Source: Raineya sp. (GTDB taxonomy: Bacteria; Bacteroidota; Bacteroidia; Cytophagales; Thermonemataceae). From it: a DNA stretch of 64,000 nucleotides. Position 1 is the first letter of the stretch, and every line of letters begins with the position of its first letter. The notes under the pieces were generated by a model. That model saw only the letters and a list, made by a program, of their open reading frames with translations. It had not been told where the DNA came from and did not search any database. The stretch covers positions 124,001-188,000 of the forward strand of contig JALONN010000005.1 of the NCBI GenBank assembly GCA_025454915.1, written 5' to 3'. This document shows positions 27,650 through 36,103 of this stretch, piece after piece. The translations under genes were made by a program, and so were the position numbers.

Positions 27650-28087
27650 TCACATATTGAAAAATCTATCTAGTAGAGATATTAATATAAAAATCGTAAA
27701 ACTTACTATTAATAACATTCCCATTTTTACTGGAAAAATATAACATCTAACGAAATCATCTCCAACTCTTGAATCAATAAGTTTTTCAATATCCTTACTA
27801 GTAAAATCTCTAAAGTAAAAATTATATCCAAAACTCTTTCTGATTTGGTATTTATCATTTATTTCACTTTCATTATTCACGATATAATTTCTCACATTTG
27901 AAAAGTTGTGTATGTTATTTATTATTAAACTAATGAAAAATATTATCTGAGCGACTATGCTAAACAGCAATGAATAATTTGCTTTTTTCGTAAGAAAAAA
28001 AACTAGAATACTTGTAATAAATATTAGTGTAATAATGGCTTTATACTCAATTATTGCACTAAATACACTATAGTTTTTTAATTTCAT
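27650..28087 (-). CDS. Small membrane protein, function unknown
   Basis: A 145-aa protein with three predicted membrane helices (about 15-35, 42-62 and 118-140) and a soluble central loop. I do not recognise it. Base composition is even more AT-rich than the surroundings, as in many orphan genes. Its stop lies 10 nt from the converging cation efflux gene. It is followed on the same strand, 51 nt downstream of the lipoprotein gene at 28139-28870, so the two may be read together. Confidence 0.6.
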   Translation of the reverse strand: MKLKNYSVFSAIIEYKAIITLIFITSILVFFLTKKANYSLLFSIVAQIIFFISLIINNIHNFSNVRNYIVNNESEINDKYQIRKSFGYNFYFRDFTSKDIEKLIDSRVGDDFVRCYIFPVKMGMLLIVSFTIFILISLLDRFFNM

Positions 28088-28138
28088 TATCTATTTCTTT
28101 GTTCAAATTGCTTATTTGTCGCTTAACTGAACTAAACC

Positions 28139-28870
28139 TTAATTCTGCTTATCCCAACGAGCATACCAGCCTCTTACATCAAAATGAACAGTTTGTGACC
28201 AAGGATAACGTCCAACACCTCCTTTATCTTTAATGATTTGATTTTCAACTAAATCTAAAATGATTTTTTTGTCAGCTTTTTCAATTTTACCGTTTCCATC
28301 TACATCTGCGATATCAATATCTACAGCCATGCCATGTGTGTGTAAACTGCCTTTGGCTCCTCCTGTTTTATCATTAAAGGTTGGATAACGAAAACCGTCA
28401 TCTACTTCAAAATCAGGTTTATAACCTTTTGCTTTCAGGGCTTTTAATAAATCTAAAAAGCGATAAAGTAATTTGGTATCAAGTAATAGGTATTGAGTAT
28501 GCCCTGCCTGAAGATTTTCTAAGTTTTTCTTGGCGTATTCATCATCAGGTAAGAAATCTTGTACTCTGAAAGTACCTACAAGATACTTGAAAACATCTTT
28601 ACCTTTGATGATATAAAACGTTCTATGGGCATATAACGAAGGTATCAAGCCTGCTTTTTCAACATAAGCTTTATCAAGTTGATAATAGCTTACCTGTTTA
28701 AAACTTGCTAAAACTTTATTAATAGCCTCATAACTTTCGACAGGCTTCTGTTTTGTAGCCTTATCATAAATTTCGGCTAATGAAATGGCTTTTGAAGTGT
28801 TTTTTGATTTTTCTTTTTTACACTGTGTAAAACCAATAAAAAAACAGATAAATAGAATTAAGTTTTTCAT
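28139..28870 (-). CDS. M15-like D,D-peptidase lipoprotein with EF-hand-like loop
   Basis: A 243-aa lipoprotein: signal peptide with Cys at FTQCKK, an all-helical N-terminal half, and a C-terminal M15A/VanX-like zinc peptidase fold. The zinc motif is SLHTHGMAVDID (His and Asp ligands) and the third ligand is in TVHFDVRG. Such enzymes cut peptidoglycan stem peptides, so it probably trims the wall from the periplasmic side. Immediately after the first zinc motif is DVDGNGKIEKAD, which matches an EF-hand calcium loop at positions 1, 3, 5, 6, 8, 9 and 12. The neighbours give no further hint. Confidence 0.75.
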   Translation of the reverse strand: MKNLILFICFFIGFTQCKKEKSKNTSKAISLAEIYDKATKQKPVESYEAINKVLASFKQVSYYQLDKAYVEKAGLIPSLYAHRTFYIIKGKDVFKYLVGTFRVQDFLPDDEYAKKNLENLQAGHTQYLLLDTKLLYRFLDLLKALKAKGYKPDFEVDDGFRYPTFNDKTGGAKGSLHTHGMAVDIDIADVDGNGKIEKADKKIILDLVENQIIKDKGGVGRYPWSQTVHFDVRGWYARWDKQN

Positions 28871-28877
28871 AGTTACT

Positions 28878-29074
28878 TTAGATATTTAGAAAAATGAGAG
28901 AAAAAGAGTTAGTTTTTCAGAAAAAATATAGAAAAGACTTATTTGTTCTTTTTTCTTGATAAAAAAGAACGAAAAAATCAAGAAAATTCAATGCTTCCAC
29001 GCACAAAGCCTTCACACCCTCGCTGAATTTTCAGCCCAACGCACCTTTTTCAAACAGCCTTTTAGATATTTAGA
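28878..29074. repeat. Structured non-coding element flanked by a 14-bp direct repeat
   Basis: The 14-mer TTTAGATATTTAGA occurs at 28878-28891 and 29061-29074. Between them are interlocking inverted repeats: GTTCTTTTTT/AAAAAAGAAC (28945-28954 with 28961-28970) and TTTTCTTGAT/ATCAAGAAAA (28951-28960 with 28977-28986), which cannot form at the same time; and GAAAATTCA/TGAATTTTC (28982-28990 with 29024-29032) enclosing a GC-richer core. No reading frame spans it. It looks like a dispersed intergenic repeat or small non-autonomous element; terminal inverted repeats are not seen. Confidence 0.5.
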
Positions 29075-29125
29075 GAAAGATTAAAGATAAAATCTTTCAT
29101 CACTTTTTAATTATTATGTTCTCCG

Positions 29126-30805
29126 TTAAAACTCATGTAAACGGGGAGCAATATTGAGTCTGAGGGTTAAAGATGTAAAAGAAGTATTTTTATAAAGCAT
29201 ATCTACACTTGAATTGGTAGTTCTTCTAAAAACCTGTTTGAGTTCTATAAAGCAATTATGCCATGCCTGATAACTGATAGTAGCATCTGCAAAAATAGTT
29301 TTGGTACTTAAGCCTTGTCCAATGCTATTGTCATACTCTTGTACACGAGTACGGTTGTCTAGAAGTAAATTTCCACCCCAATTCAAACCATTTTCGTCTA
29401 AGCCATAATTGCTATAAAATAATTTACCAGTAAAATTGAGTCTTGAAAGTGGCTGATAACGCAAAATACCAATAAATTCATAAAAATTAGCTCCTAATGG
29501 GTGAGCAAGTGGCTGTTGATAATGGGTATAAGATTTAAAATTATTTTCTTGGGTGTAGGTGTAAGGTCTTGCAAAATTTACTTCTGCCTGTAAATCAAGG
29601 TTTTTAATTCCAAAAGCATTGATGTATTTAGCTCCCAGTTGTCCTGCAAATTTATTACCCCACCAGCCTCTGCCAGCTCTGATTTCTTTAATTAAAAACT
29701 CATCTAATACAAATTGTCCGTACAAAGAAAATCTTTTCGCAAAATTCCACTTAAAGTCAGCTCCTAGAAGGGCATTGTCGGGACTTCCAAGTTGCTGTTC
29801 TACAGAACGATAGAAAATAATTGGATTAAGATAGTTTAAATCAAATGAATTGTTGGTGAGGGTATCTCTCTGACCAAAAATAATGGTTTCAAAAACACCC
29901 ACATTGAAGTTTTTAGATACATTGAAGCTCAAATGATGTTGAGCCATGTATTTTTTCGGACGCAAACCATCAGCATTCAATACTTCGGCTGTCATCTGAG
30001 CAAAAATATTCTGATAATTGAATCGCCAAGCATTTGTATTGAGCTTTAAGAACAAATAATTTGGTGAAAAATCAGATAACACCATAGAACGATAGCCGTT
30101 CCCAATGACGTTTCTATCATGTCCGAATTGTAAATTGATATTTTTAACAGGATTGAAAGTAATATAGCCTCTGGCATGAATAAAATCTACATTAGTAGGT
30201 TCTGCTGTGTCTCCATCTTTGTAGTAACCCTCTTGAGGAACAGCATCAAACTTTTGAATCTGAGCCTGCACATATTTAGGAAAAGAAGCCTGATTATCAG
30301 TGATAAACGTATAAAAACCTACTTTTTGGCTAATTGTACCTCTTAGTTCAATACCTCTGCTATTTAAAAATGTAAGTTTGCTGGTGTTGTTATCTTTCCC
30401 CAAACTAAAGTGCAAAACAGGGTTTACATGTACATCAAAATCAGTTTCCTGATGATGAAAGAAGTCAGAATGTTGGCGATACAGATTTCTCCAAAAAGGT
30501 TTTTTATAAATGGTATCTTGTTTAAAAAATTCCCAATTGTCTTGCTTTAAATATTCGAGATTGGTTAAATCTATTTTAGAAAATTGTAAGGTAGAATCAT
30601 TTTCTAAAGAATTCAGAAATGAACTGATGGCTTTGCGTGTATAAGGTTTGATATGTGAGTGGAAGCCTTGATACAGCTTACCTGATTGTATCTCATAGCG
30701 TTCCAGCAAATGGTAATAATCTTGATTGAGAGGTGCAAAAGTAGATTGAGCTTGCACAAATGCAGAGAAACTCAAGAATACAATAAAGAGGCAAAGTCTT
30801 TTCAC
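29126..30805 (-). CDS. Outer-membrane beta-barrel protein, Wzi/RemB-like
   Basis: A 559-aa exported protein: signal peptide ending FVQAQ, a helical plug-like region (about 25-125), then alternating strands to a C-terminus ending in a Phe-rich strand, as in large outer-membrane barrels. Features such as GHDRNVIGNGYRS and LGADFKWNFAKRF recall the capsule-assembly Wzi-like family and the gliding accessory protein RemB of flavobacteria; I consider this likely but not certain. A perfect 18-bp hairpin just upstream separates it from the peroxiredoxin gene, so it probably has its own promoter. Confidence 0.6.
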   Translation of the reverse strand: MKRLCLFIVFLSFSAFVQAQSTFAPLNQDYYHLLERYEIQSGKLYQGFHSHIKPYTRKAISSFLNSLENDSTLQFSKIDLTNLEYLKQDNWEFFKQDTIYKKPFWRNLYRQHSDFFHHQETDFDVHVNPVLHFSLGKDNNTSKLTFLNSRGIELRGTISQKVGFYTFITDNQASFPKYVQAQIQKFDAVPQEGYYKDGDTAEPTNVDFIHARGYITFNPVKNINLQFGHDRNVIGNGYRSMVLSDFSPNYLFLKLNTNAWRFNYQNIFAQMTAEVLNADGLRPKKYMAQHHLSFNVSKNFNVGVFETIIFGQRDTLTNNSFDLNYLNPIIFYRSVEQQLGSPDNALLGADFKWNFAKRFSLYGQFVLDEFLIKEIRAGRGWWGNKFAGQLGAKYINAFGIKNLDLQAEVNFARPYTYTQENNFKSYTHYQQPLAHPLGANFYEFIGILRYQPLSRLNFTGKLFYSNYGLDENGLNWGGNLLLDNRTRVQEYDNSIGQGLSTKTIFADATISYQAWHNCFIELKQVFRRTTNSSVDMLYKNTSFTSLTLRLNIAPRLHEF

Positions 30806-30825
30806 AACAAATGATAATTAGAAGG

Positions 30826-30865
30826 TCAAAAAAGTTTTTTGTAATTCTACAAAAAACTTTTTTGA
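30826..30865 (-). terminator. Perfect 18-bp hairpin, likely terminator of the peroxiredoxin gene
   Basis: Arms 30826-30843 and 30848-30865 are perfect complements around a 4-nt loop. The stem is built of A and T runs. It begins 12 nt after the minus-strand stop at 30878, the usual terminator position, though the T run is part of the stem. Confidence 0.65.
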
Positions 30866-30877
30866 TGGTCAACAGAT

Positions 30878-31330
30878 TTAAACTGTTTGTATTTTTTTGA
30901 GCATTTCTTTGATATGATCTTCTGCTCCAAAGAAGTCCTGATAGACAGCTACAATTTTGTGTTCTTTATCTAAAAGATAAGAAATTCTTTTAGGAACCCC
31001 TACGATTGGTATAAGAGCTTCATAAGCTTTACAGACTTTGCCATCCACATCAGAAAGCAATTCGAAAGGTAGTTTGTGCTGGTCTTTAAATTTGATATGG
31101 GTTTCTACATTATCTCTACTGATTCCAAAAACATCAATATCTAAATTTCTGAATGTTGCAAACTGGTCTCTGAATTCGCAGGCTTCTTTGGTACAGCCAG
31201 GTGTAAAATCTTTTGGATAAAAATAAATGACACATGGTTTTCCTTTCAGGTCATTTTCTAAGGAAATTTTGTTTCCATTGGTTGAAGGTAACTCAAAATT
31301 AGGAGCAACAGAATTAACTTTTAAAGCCAT
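30878..31330 (-). CDS. bcp: Thioredoxin-dependent peroxiredoxin (BCP/PrxQ type)
   Basis: A 150-aa cytoplasmic thiol peroxidase that reduces hydrogen and organic peroxides with electrons from thioredoxin. The active site is FTPGCTKEACEFRD, with the peroxidatic Cys in PGCT and a resolving Cys five residues later, the PrxQ arrangement. Length and C-terminal part are normal. A hairpin follows; the TerB-like gene lies 36 nt upstream on the same strand. Confidence 0.93.
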   Translation of the reverse strand: MALKVNSVAPNFELPSTNGNKISLENDLKGKPCVIYFYPKDFTPGCTKEACEFRDQFATFRNLDIDVFGISRDNVETHIKFKDQHKLPFELLSDVDGKVCKAYEALIPIVGVPKRISYLLDKEHKIVAVYQDFFGAEDHIKEMLKKIQTV

Positions 31331-31366
31331 AGGGGCAGCAGGTTGAGGTTGAAGAAAAACGTTATA

Positions 31367-31780
31367 TCATGTAAAGCTCTTTTCTTGTGAAAAAGTTTGA
31401 TAAACATCTTCAAAACTTTTACCAGTTTGTATAGATGAAATAGTATGATGAATAAAATGAGAAGGATAGCCAAATTTTTGAGCCATTTCTTCACAAAATT
31501 CAATTTCCTTCTCATGAACAACATTATCTGCCAAAACCATACTAATCAAATCGTACCAATATCGAAACTTCTCAGATTCTTTTTTAGGTAAAGAAAGACC
31601 TTGCTTTGTATTCTCTTTACTAACATTATGAATAAAACTGGTAGATAAACCATATTTACGGGCTACAACCAACAGAAATTCGTATTCGTTCATGTGGAAA
31701 AATCCATCAGATTTAGCCAATTCTAATAAATTCTTGATATGGTGTTTGGTGTGCGAGCATTTAAAAAAATTAAATAGCAT
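31367..31780 (-). CDS. TerB-like helical protein
   Basis: A 137-aa soluble, all-helical protein. Two repeated halves begin LLELAKSDGFFHMNEYEFLL and MVLADNVVHEKEIEFCEE: each has the acidic, loop-helix pattern of the TerB/DjlA family (D-G-x-xxxE-x). TerB proteins bind metal and associate with the membrane in stress responses, but single-domain members such as this have no fixed role. The rest of a ter cluster is missing here, so tellurite resistance is not implied. It lies upstream of the peroxiredoxin, possibly in one transcript. Confidence 0.6.
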   Translation of the reverse strand: MLFNFFKCSHTKHHIKNLLELAKSDGFFHMNEYEFLLVVARKYGLSTSFIHNVSKENTKQGLSLPKKESEKFRYWYDLISMVLADNVVHEKEIEFCEEMAQKFGYPSHFIHHTISSIQTGKSFEDVYQTFSQEKSFT

Positions 31781-31866
31781 AGTTGTATAATTTCGTTTTG
31801 AAAAAATACAAATATGCTACCAGAAAAGTTAAATTTATTTTGCTTATAAAAGCACGATGTAAGTTT

Positions 31867-33831
31867 TTAATCAAAAAGTCTCCAACTAAAACCTAGACTA
31901 AATGTTCGGCGTAAGCCTGCATAAAAAGGCGTAACTACGTATCCATTATCTGGTTTTGCTAAAATGCCATCATTGACATGGCTCATTTTGATAAATACCC
32001 TCGTTTTTTTGATAAGAAGACTGGCAAAAATATCTACAATAGGGTAGGCTCTGACCAAGTAGTTGTTTTGTAAATAAAACTGTTTGACAGCAGGCATATA
32101 AGCATCTGCATAGTAGGCTGTACGATAATGCCAATCTATTCCAGTTCTTAACAATAAAGCATTTTTAAAGAGATTTTTCTGATAATACCATGAACCCCAA
32201 ATATGCCATTCAGGAAAGCGAATGATATTGGAAGAAGATAAATCTTGTGTATAGAATATTTGATGCTCAAAATGTAAGTTCTTAATAGAAAATTTGGATT
32301 CTAAACCTAATTGCAAAATTTGAATTGTATTTCTTGCTTGAGTAGGGAATATAAAGGCTGTATCTCGAGTAAAATAGGTATGGTTGGTGATAATTTGATA
32401 ACGAGCAGAGGGTTTTAAAAATCCAAATTTGAACGGAATAACACTTTGAGCAAATAACTCCTGAATAAAGGTATTTTTGAGTGTATCAAGATTGTTCCAG
32501 TTGGAAATTCTTGATACATAACGGTTTTCGAAAAGGGTAGGGGAAACGGATAAACTCTTGAGAAAAACTTGTAAAAAGCGATTATTTAATACACCTTCTA
32601 ATAAATAGTCTTTGCTACCAATCCAATATTCTGCTTTACCTTCTAATGTAGATTTTAAGGGCAGAGGCATAAAAACTTGTCCTCCCAAGTAGTTTTCGTT
32701 TCTTCCTTTAATTTTATAGAAATTATCAACAAAACTATTGAGTTCATAATCTCTTCTCTTAAAATAACCTAAAAGAACAATATTTCTCAGGCTTGTCCGA
32801 ACACCTAATTGGTTTGTTAGCAATCGGAATTTATAGTCATCATATACACCATTGGCATAAATATAATTGATGGGTAAAATGCTATCTTTTGTATTTTGAA
32901 TATAAAAACTTTGATTCCCTAAAACACTTGCACTACTCAAATAACTCTCATCCACATAATTATCTCTCTCTCGTTCAAATTGTATAACCTGAAAAAATGA
33001 TAGTTTTCTGGTAGAATCTGTACTATATTCATGGTATAGTCGGAGCCTATTATAAGTTTTCCAACTCTTTGGAGGACCCCCAAGTTGTGCAGTAGTGGCT
33101 GCATAATTGTATAGTGTGTCAAAATTTGCTCCTCCAGCAACTCCACCTAATTCTTTAAGAGGGCTACTGAAATTATAATAATGAAATAATAGTTTGTATT
33201 TCTGATTTTTAGAGAAATATCTTGCCCAAAATAAAGTATTATATTGCTCTAAAATGGCATTTTCAGTTCTGTTGCCACTTTCTGCATATTGCCTAAATGT
33301 ATTGGTTCTTGAGAACTTGAATCCGAAATTAAAATGAGCTTTGACATTTCTTGTAAACTCAACACCTGCAATTTGTTGTCCTCTCCCACCTTGTACAAAA
33401 GTGAAATCGCTGTAAGGAGAACGAGAGTCGTAGTATTTGACACTATCAGTAGTTAATTTATGAAAATCGTAAGCCCTTATTCCCCATTGAACACCTACCT
33501 GACTTGGCAATATATAAAAAACGGGTTTGGCAGGAGTACCCAAATTATGTCCTAAATCTTGAAATAAAAAACGATTTTTTCTCACTAAATCAAACGAGTG
33601 AAAGTTTCTTAGTGAAGTATCTATTTTAGAGAGGGTATCTTTCTTCTGAAAAACTTGATATTCATGGGTAAAACGAGTAGTAGATGCCCCATAAACATTT
33701 TGAGTGGAGTCATTAAGGATTTGGGCTTGCAGATTGAATATGCATAAATTATAAACAAAAATGAACCACAACGTGTTTTTTTTAAAAGAAAGTTTTTTAT
33801 TTCTTAGTAAATTCTTAATAAACTTGCACAT
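31867..33831 (-). CDS. Putative outer-membrane porin (Porin_10-like)
   Basis: A protein of about 654 aa with an N-terminal signal sequence ending NLQAQ and a long run of amphipathic strands rich in Tyr, Phe and Asn. The start of the mature part (QVFQKKDTLSKIDTSL, then QDLGHNLGTPAKP) fits the Bacteroidota putative porin family (Pfam Porin_10). It probably forms a barrel of sixteen or more strands; its substrate is unknown. I start it at ATG 33831 so that the signal peptide comes first; ATG 33876 in the same frame would add 15 residues. It diverges from the sensor kinase gene. Confidence 0.75.
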   Translation of the reverse strand: MCKFIKNLLRNKKLSFKKNTLWFIFVYNLCIFNLQAQILNDSTQNVYGASTTRFTHEYQVFQKKDTLSKIDTSLRNFHSFDLVRKNRFLFQDLGHNLGTPAKPVFYILPSQVGVQWGIRAYDFHKLTTDSVKYYDSRSPYSDFTFVQGGRGQQIAGVEFTRNVKAHFNFGFKFSRTNTFRQYAESGNRTENAILEQYNTLFWARYFSKNQKYKLLFHYYNFSSPLKELGGVAGGANFDTLYNYAATTAQLGGPPKSWKTYNRLRLYHEYSTDSTRKLSFFQVIQFERERDNYVDESYLSSASVLGNQSFYIQNTKDSILPINYIYANGVYDDYKFRLLTNQLGVRTSLRNIVLLGYFKRRDYELNSFVDNFYKIKGRNENYLGGQVFMPLPLKSTLEGKAEYWIGSKDYLLEGVLNNRFLQVFLKSLSVSPTLFENRYVSRISNWNNLDTLKNTFIQELFAQSVIPFKFGFLKPSARYQIITNHTYFTRDTAFIFPTQARNTIQILQLGLESKFSIKNLHFEHQIFYTQDLSSSNIIRFPEWHIWGSWYYQKNLFKNALLLRTGIDWHYRTAYYADAYMPAVKQFYLQNNYLVRAYPIVDIFASLLIKKTRVFIKMSHVNDGILAKPDNGYVVTPFYAGLRRTFSLGFSWRLFD

Positions 33832-33880
33832 TATTAGTAAAATATTACAATGATATATGGAAGATTGAAGGTACATAGTT

Positions 33881-33911
33881 TTGAATAGTGTTTATAAAAA
33901 TGTTAATTTTG
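33881..33911 (+). promoter_or_regulatory. Bacteroidota-type promoter of the sensor kinase
   Basis: TTG at 33881-33883, a 20-nt spacer, and TAATTTTG at 33904-33911 form a full consensus match. Transcription would start near 33918, 50 nt before the ATG. Confidence 0.65.
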
Positions 33912-33967
33912 TAAGTTTTTCTAAGTTATAAGAAAAATAATATTTTTATATATTTAATGATATTGTG

Positions 33968-36103
33968 ATGATTAATCAAACCACCAAAGTAGAAGATATT
34001 TTTGAGCAAATCATTAGGAAGAAACTCCTGATATTTGCTAAAAAACAGCAAATCTACATCTTCTATGTAAGTTTGGCAATCATAGCTTTGAGCTTAATGG
34101 TTGCATTTTTTAGTGGTGTACAAAATAACATAACTTTCTATTCTGTTGCGTGTGTTTTGCCATTTATTTCTTTTGCTTATTGGTTCTTTAAGCAAAAAGA
34201 AAGTGCGAATATAGTTTTGTATTATATTTTTTCCAATTCTATTATCATGACAGGGATGCTAATGATGCAAATATCTAAGCTAGAAGTCCCTGAAGTATTT
34301 ATGATATTAGTAGCCTCTGGATATATTACCATACATTTATTGGTTTTAGTTAATACCACACATATTATCATTGAAGGTGTAATCGCTTTTGTATTATTCT
34401 GCCTTGCTCTTCAAGATAATTTTACAGATACTCATGCCTATTATGATTCTTTACTAATTATTGGGAGCATCATTGTGGCAGCTTTTATAGCCATACAACG
34501 CTATCGGATGACTCAACGAGAAATTGTAGCTCAAACAATTATCTATCATTCTAATCAAAAACTACACCAACAACAGCAAGAAATATCAGAGCAAAATAAA
34601 AAAATCATAGATAAAGAGTATAATCTGAGAGCTATTGTTGATAATAGTAATATGGCGATTTGGCTTTTAGATAAAAACTATAAGCTTGTTGAATTTAATG
34701 AGAAATTTAGCCAATATATGTGGACAACCTACCAAGAAAGTGTGGACTATGGAGAAAGTTTCTTGGATAAAATGGATAAATTGCCACAAACAGTATTTTG
34801 GAAAGAACGTTTTGACAGAGCTTTTTCAGGAGAAAAACAAACATATATAGACTTTTACCCAGAGTTTGGTAACAGATATATTCAAATAGAATTATTTCCT
34901 ATCATTATCAATCATGAGATTGTTGGAGCATCTATTTATGGTAAAAATATTACCAAACAAAAGAATGCTGAAATCACAATTCAGCACAATCAACAACTTT
35001 TAAGCTCTATCAGTAAAAATATTAGAGAGGGTATTTATCGAAGTACCCCTGAAGGCTTAGTCTATGCAAATGAGGCTTTTATGCAACTTTTTGGGTATGT
35101 AGATGAGGAAATATTTTCTATTAAACCTTCAGATTTTTACGCTGATAATAAAAGAAGAGAAGAAATTATCAACAAGCTTCTAACAACAGGATTCATTGAT
35201 AATGAGGAAGTTTTATTCCGAAAAAGAGATGGTACACTTTTTTGGGCTTTGATGAGCTTAATAGTTCAAAAAGATAGTGAAGGAAATATGCATTTCGATG
35301 GTGCTATTAGAGATATTACCCAAACCAAAGAAATTAAAGAGCAGTTAGAGATTCAGAATGAGGAACTTAAGAAAATTAATAGTGAGCTTGACAGATTTGT
35401 TTACAGTGCATCACACGATTTAAAAGCACCATTAGCATCTATTTTAGGACTTATCAATGTGGCAAAACTTGAAAACGACCCTACGGCAGTTTTCAAATAC
35501 CTTGAAATGATGCAACACAGTATTCAAAAACTTGACCATTTCATCAAAGATATTATAGATTACTCTCGAAATTCCCGAATGGAAGTTGTCTCACAAGAAG
35601 TTAATTTAGAGGAGATTATAGAGGAAGTTTATGAAAATTTACACTATCTTGAGCAGGCATCTAGAATTAAGAAAAACATCAGAATAGAGCAAAATGTAAC
35701 TTTCTACTCTGACTCCAAACGTTTATTGGTTGTATTTAATAACCTGATTTCCAATGCTATCAATTACCATAATCTTAATCAGGAAACACCTTTTATCGAA
35801 ATAGATATTGTTGTAAAACCTGATAAAGTACACATTACAGTAGGTGATAATGGTGTTGGAGTTGGGCAGGAGCATCTGCACAGAATATTTGATATGTTCT
35901 ATAGAGCCTCTTATGATAGTAAAGGTTCTGGACTAGGCTTATATATTGTAAAAGAGGCTATTACGAAGCTAAATGGACAAATTTCTGTTCATTCGGAACT
36001 TGGCAGAGGAACCAAATTCTTTATTATACTACCCAATCAAATGTCTTCAAAATCAGTAACAATTAAAAATGGGCAATCCAATGAAATTCCTTTGGAATAT
36101 TGA
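33968..36103 (+). CDS. Membrane PAS-domain sensor histidine kinase
   Basis: A 711-aa kinase. Five to six membrane helices cover residues 30-180, followed by a short coiled coil, two PAS domains (about 215-330 and 345-455), the HisKA domain with phospho-acceptor His483 in SASHDLKAPL, and the ATPase domain with N box (NNLISNAINYH), G1 (DNGVGVG) and G2 (GSGLGLYIVKEA). It should transfer phosphate to a response regulator, but none is adjacent, so it is an orphan kinase. The ATG at 33968 is chosen over the GTG at 33965. Its last 35 bases overlap pabB, suggesting shared transcription. Confidence 0.92.
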   Translation: MINQTTKVEDIFEQIIRKKLLIFAKKQQIYIFYVSLAIIALSLMVAFFSGVQNNITFYSVACVLPFISFAYWFFKQKESANIVLYYIFSNSIIMTGMLMMQISKLEVPEVFMILVASGYITIHLLVLVNTTHIIIEGVIAFVLFCLALQDNFTDTHAYYDSLLIIGSIIVAAFIAIQRYRMTQREIVAQTIIYHSNQKLHQQQQEISEQNKKIIDKEYNLRAIVDNSNMAIWLLDKNYKLVEFNEKFSQYMWTTYQESVDYGESFLDKMDKLPQTVFWKERFDRAFSGEKQTYIDFYPEFGNRYIQIELFPIIINHEIVGASIYGKNITKQKNAEITIQHNQQLLSSISKNIREGIYRSTPEGLVYANEAFMQLFGYVDEEIFSIKPSDFYADNKRREEIINKLLTTGFIDNEEVLFRKRDGTLFWALMSLIVQKDSEGNMHFDGAIRDITQTKEIKEQLEIQNEELKKINSELDRFVYSASHDLKAPLASILGLINVAKLENDPTAVFKYLEMMQHSIQKLDHFIKDIIDYSRNSRMEVVSQEVNLEEIIEEVYENLHYLEQASRIKKNIRIEQNVTFYSDSKRLLVVFNNLISNAINYHNLNQETPFIEIDIVVKPDKVHITVGDNGVGVGQEHLHRIFDMFYRASYDSKGSGLGLYIVKEAITKLNGQISVHSELGRGTKFFIILPNQMSSKSVTIKNGQSNEIPLEY

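Noticed and set aside
31367..31780. Tellurite resistance locus
   Set aside because: Only a TerB-like helical protein is present; terA, terC, terD and terE are absent nearby.
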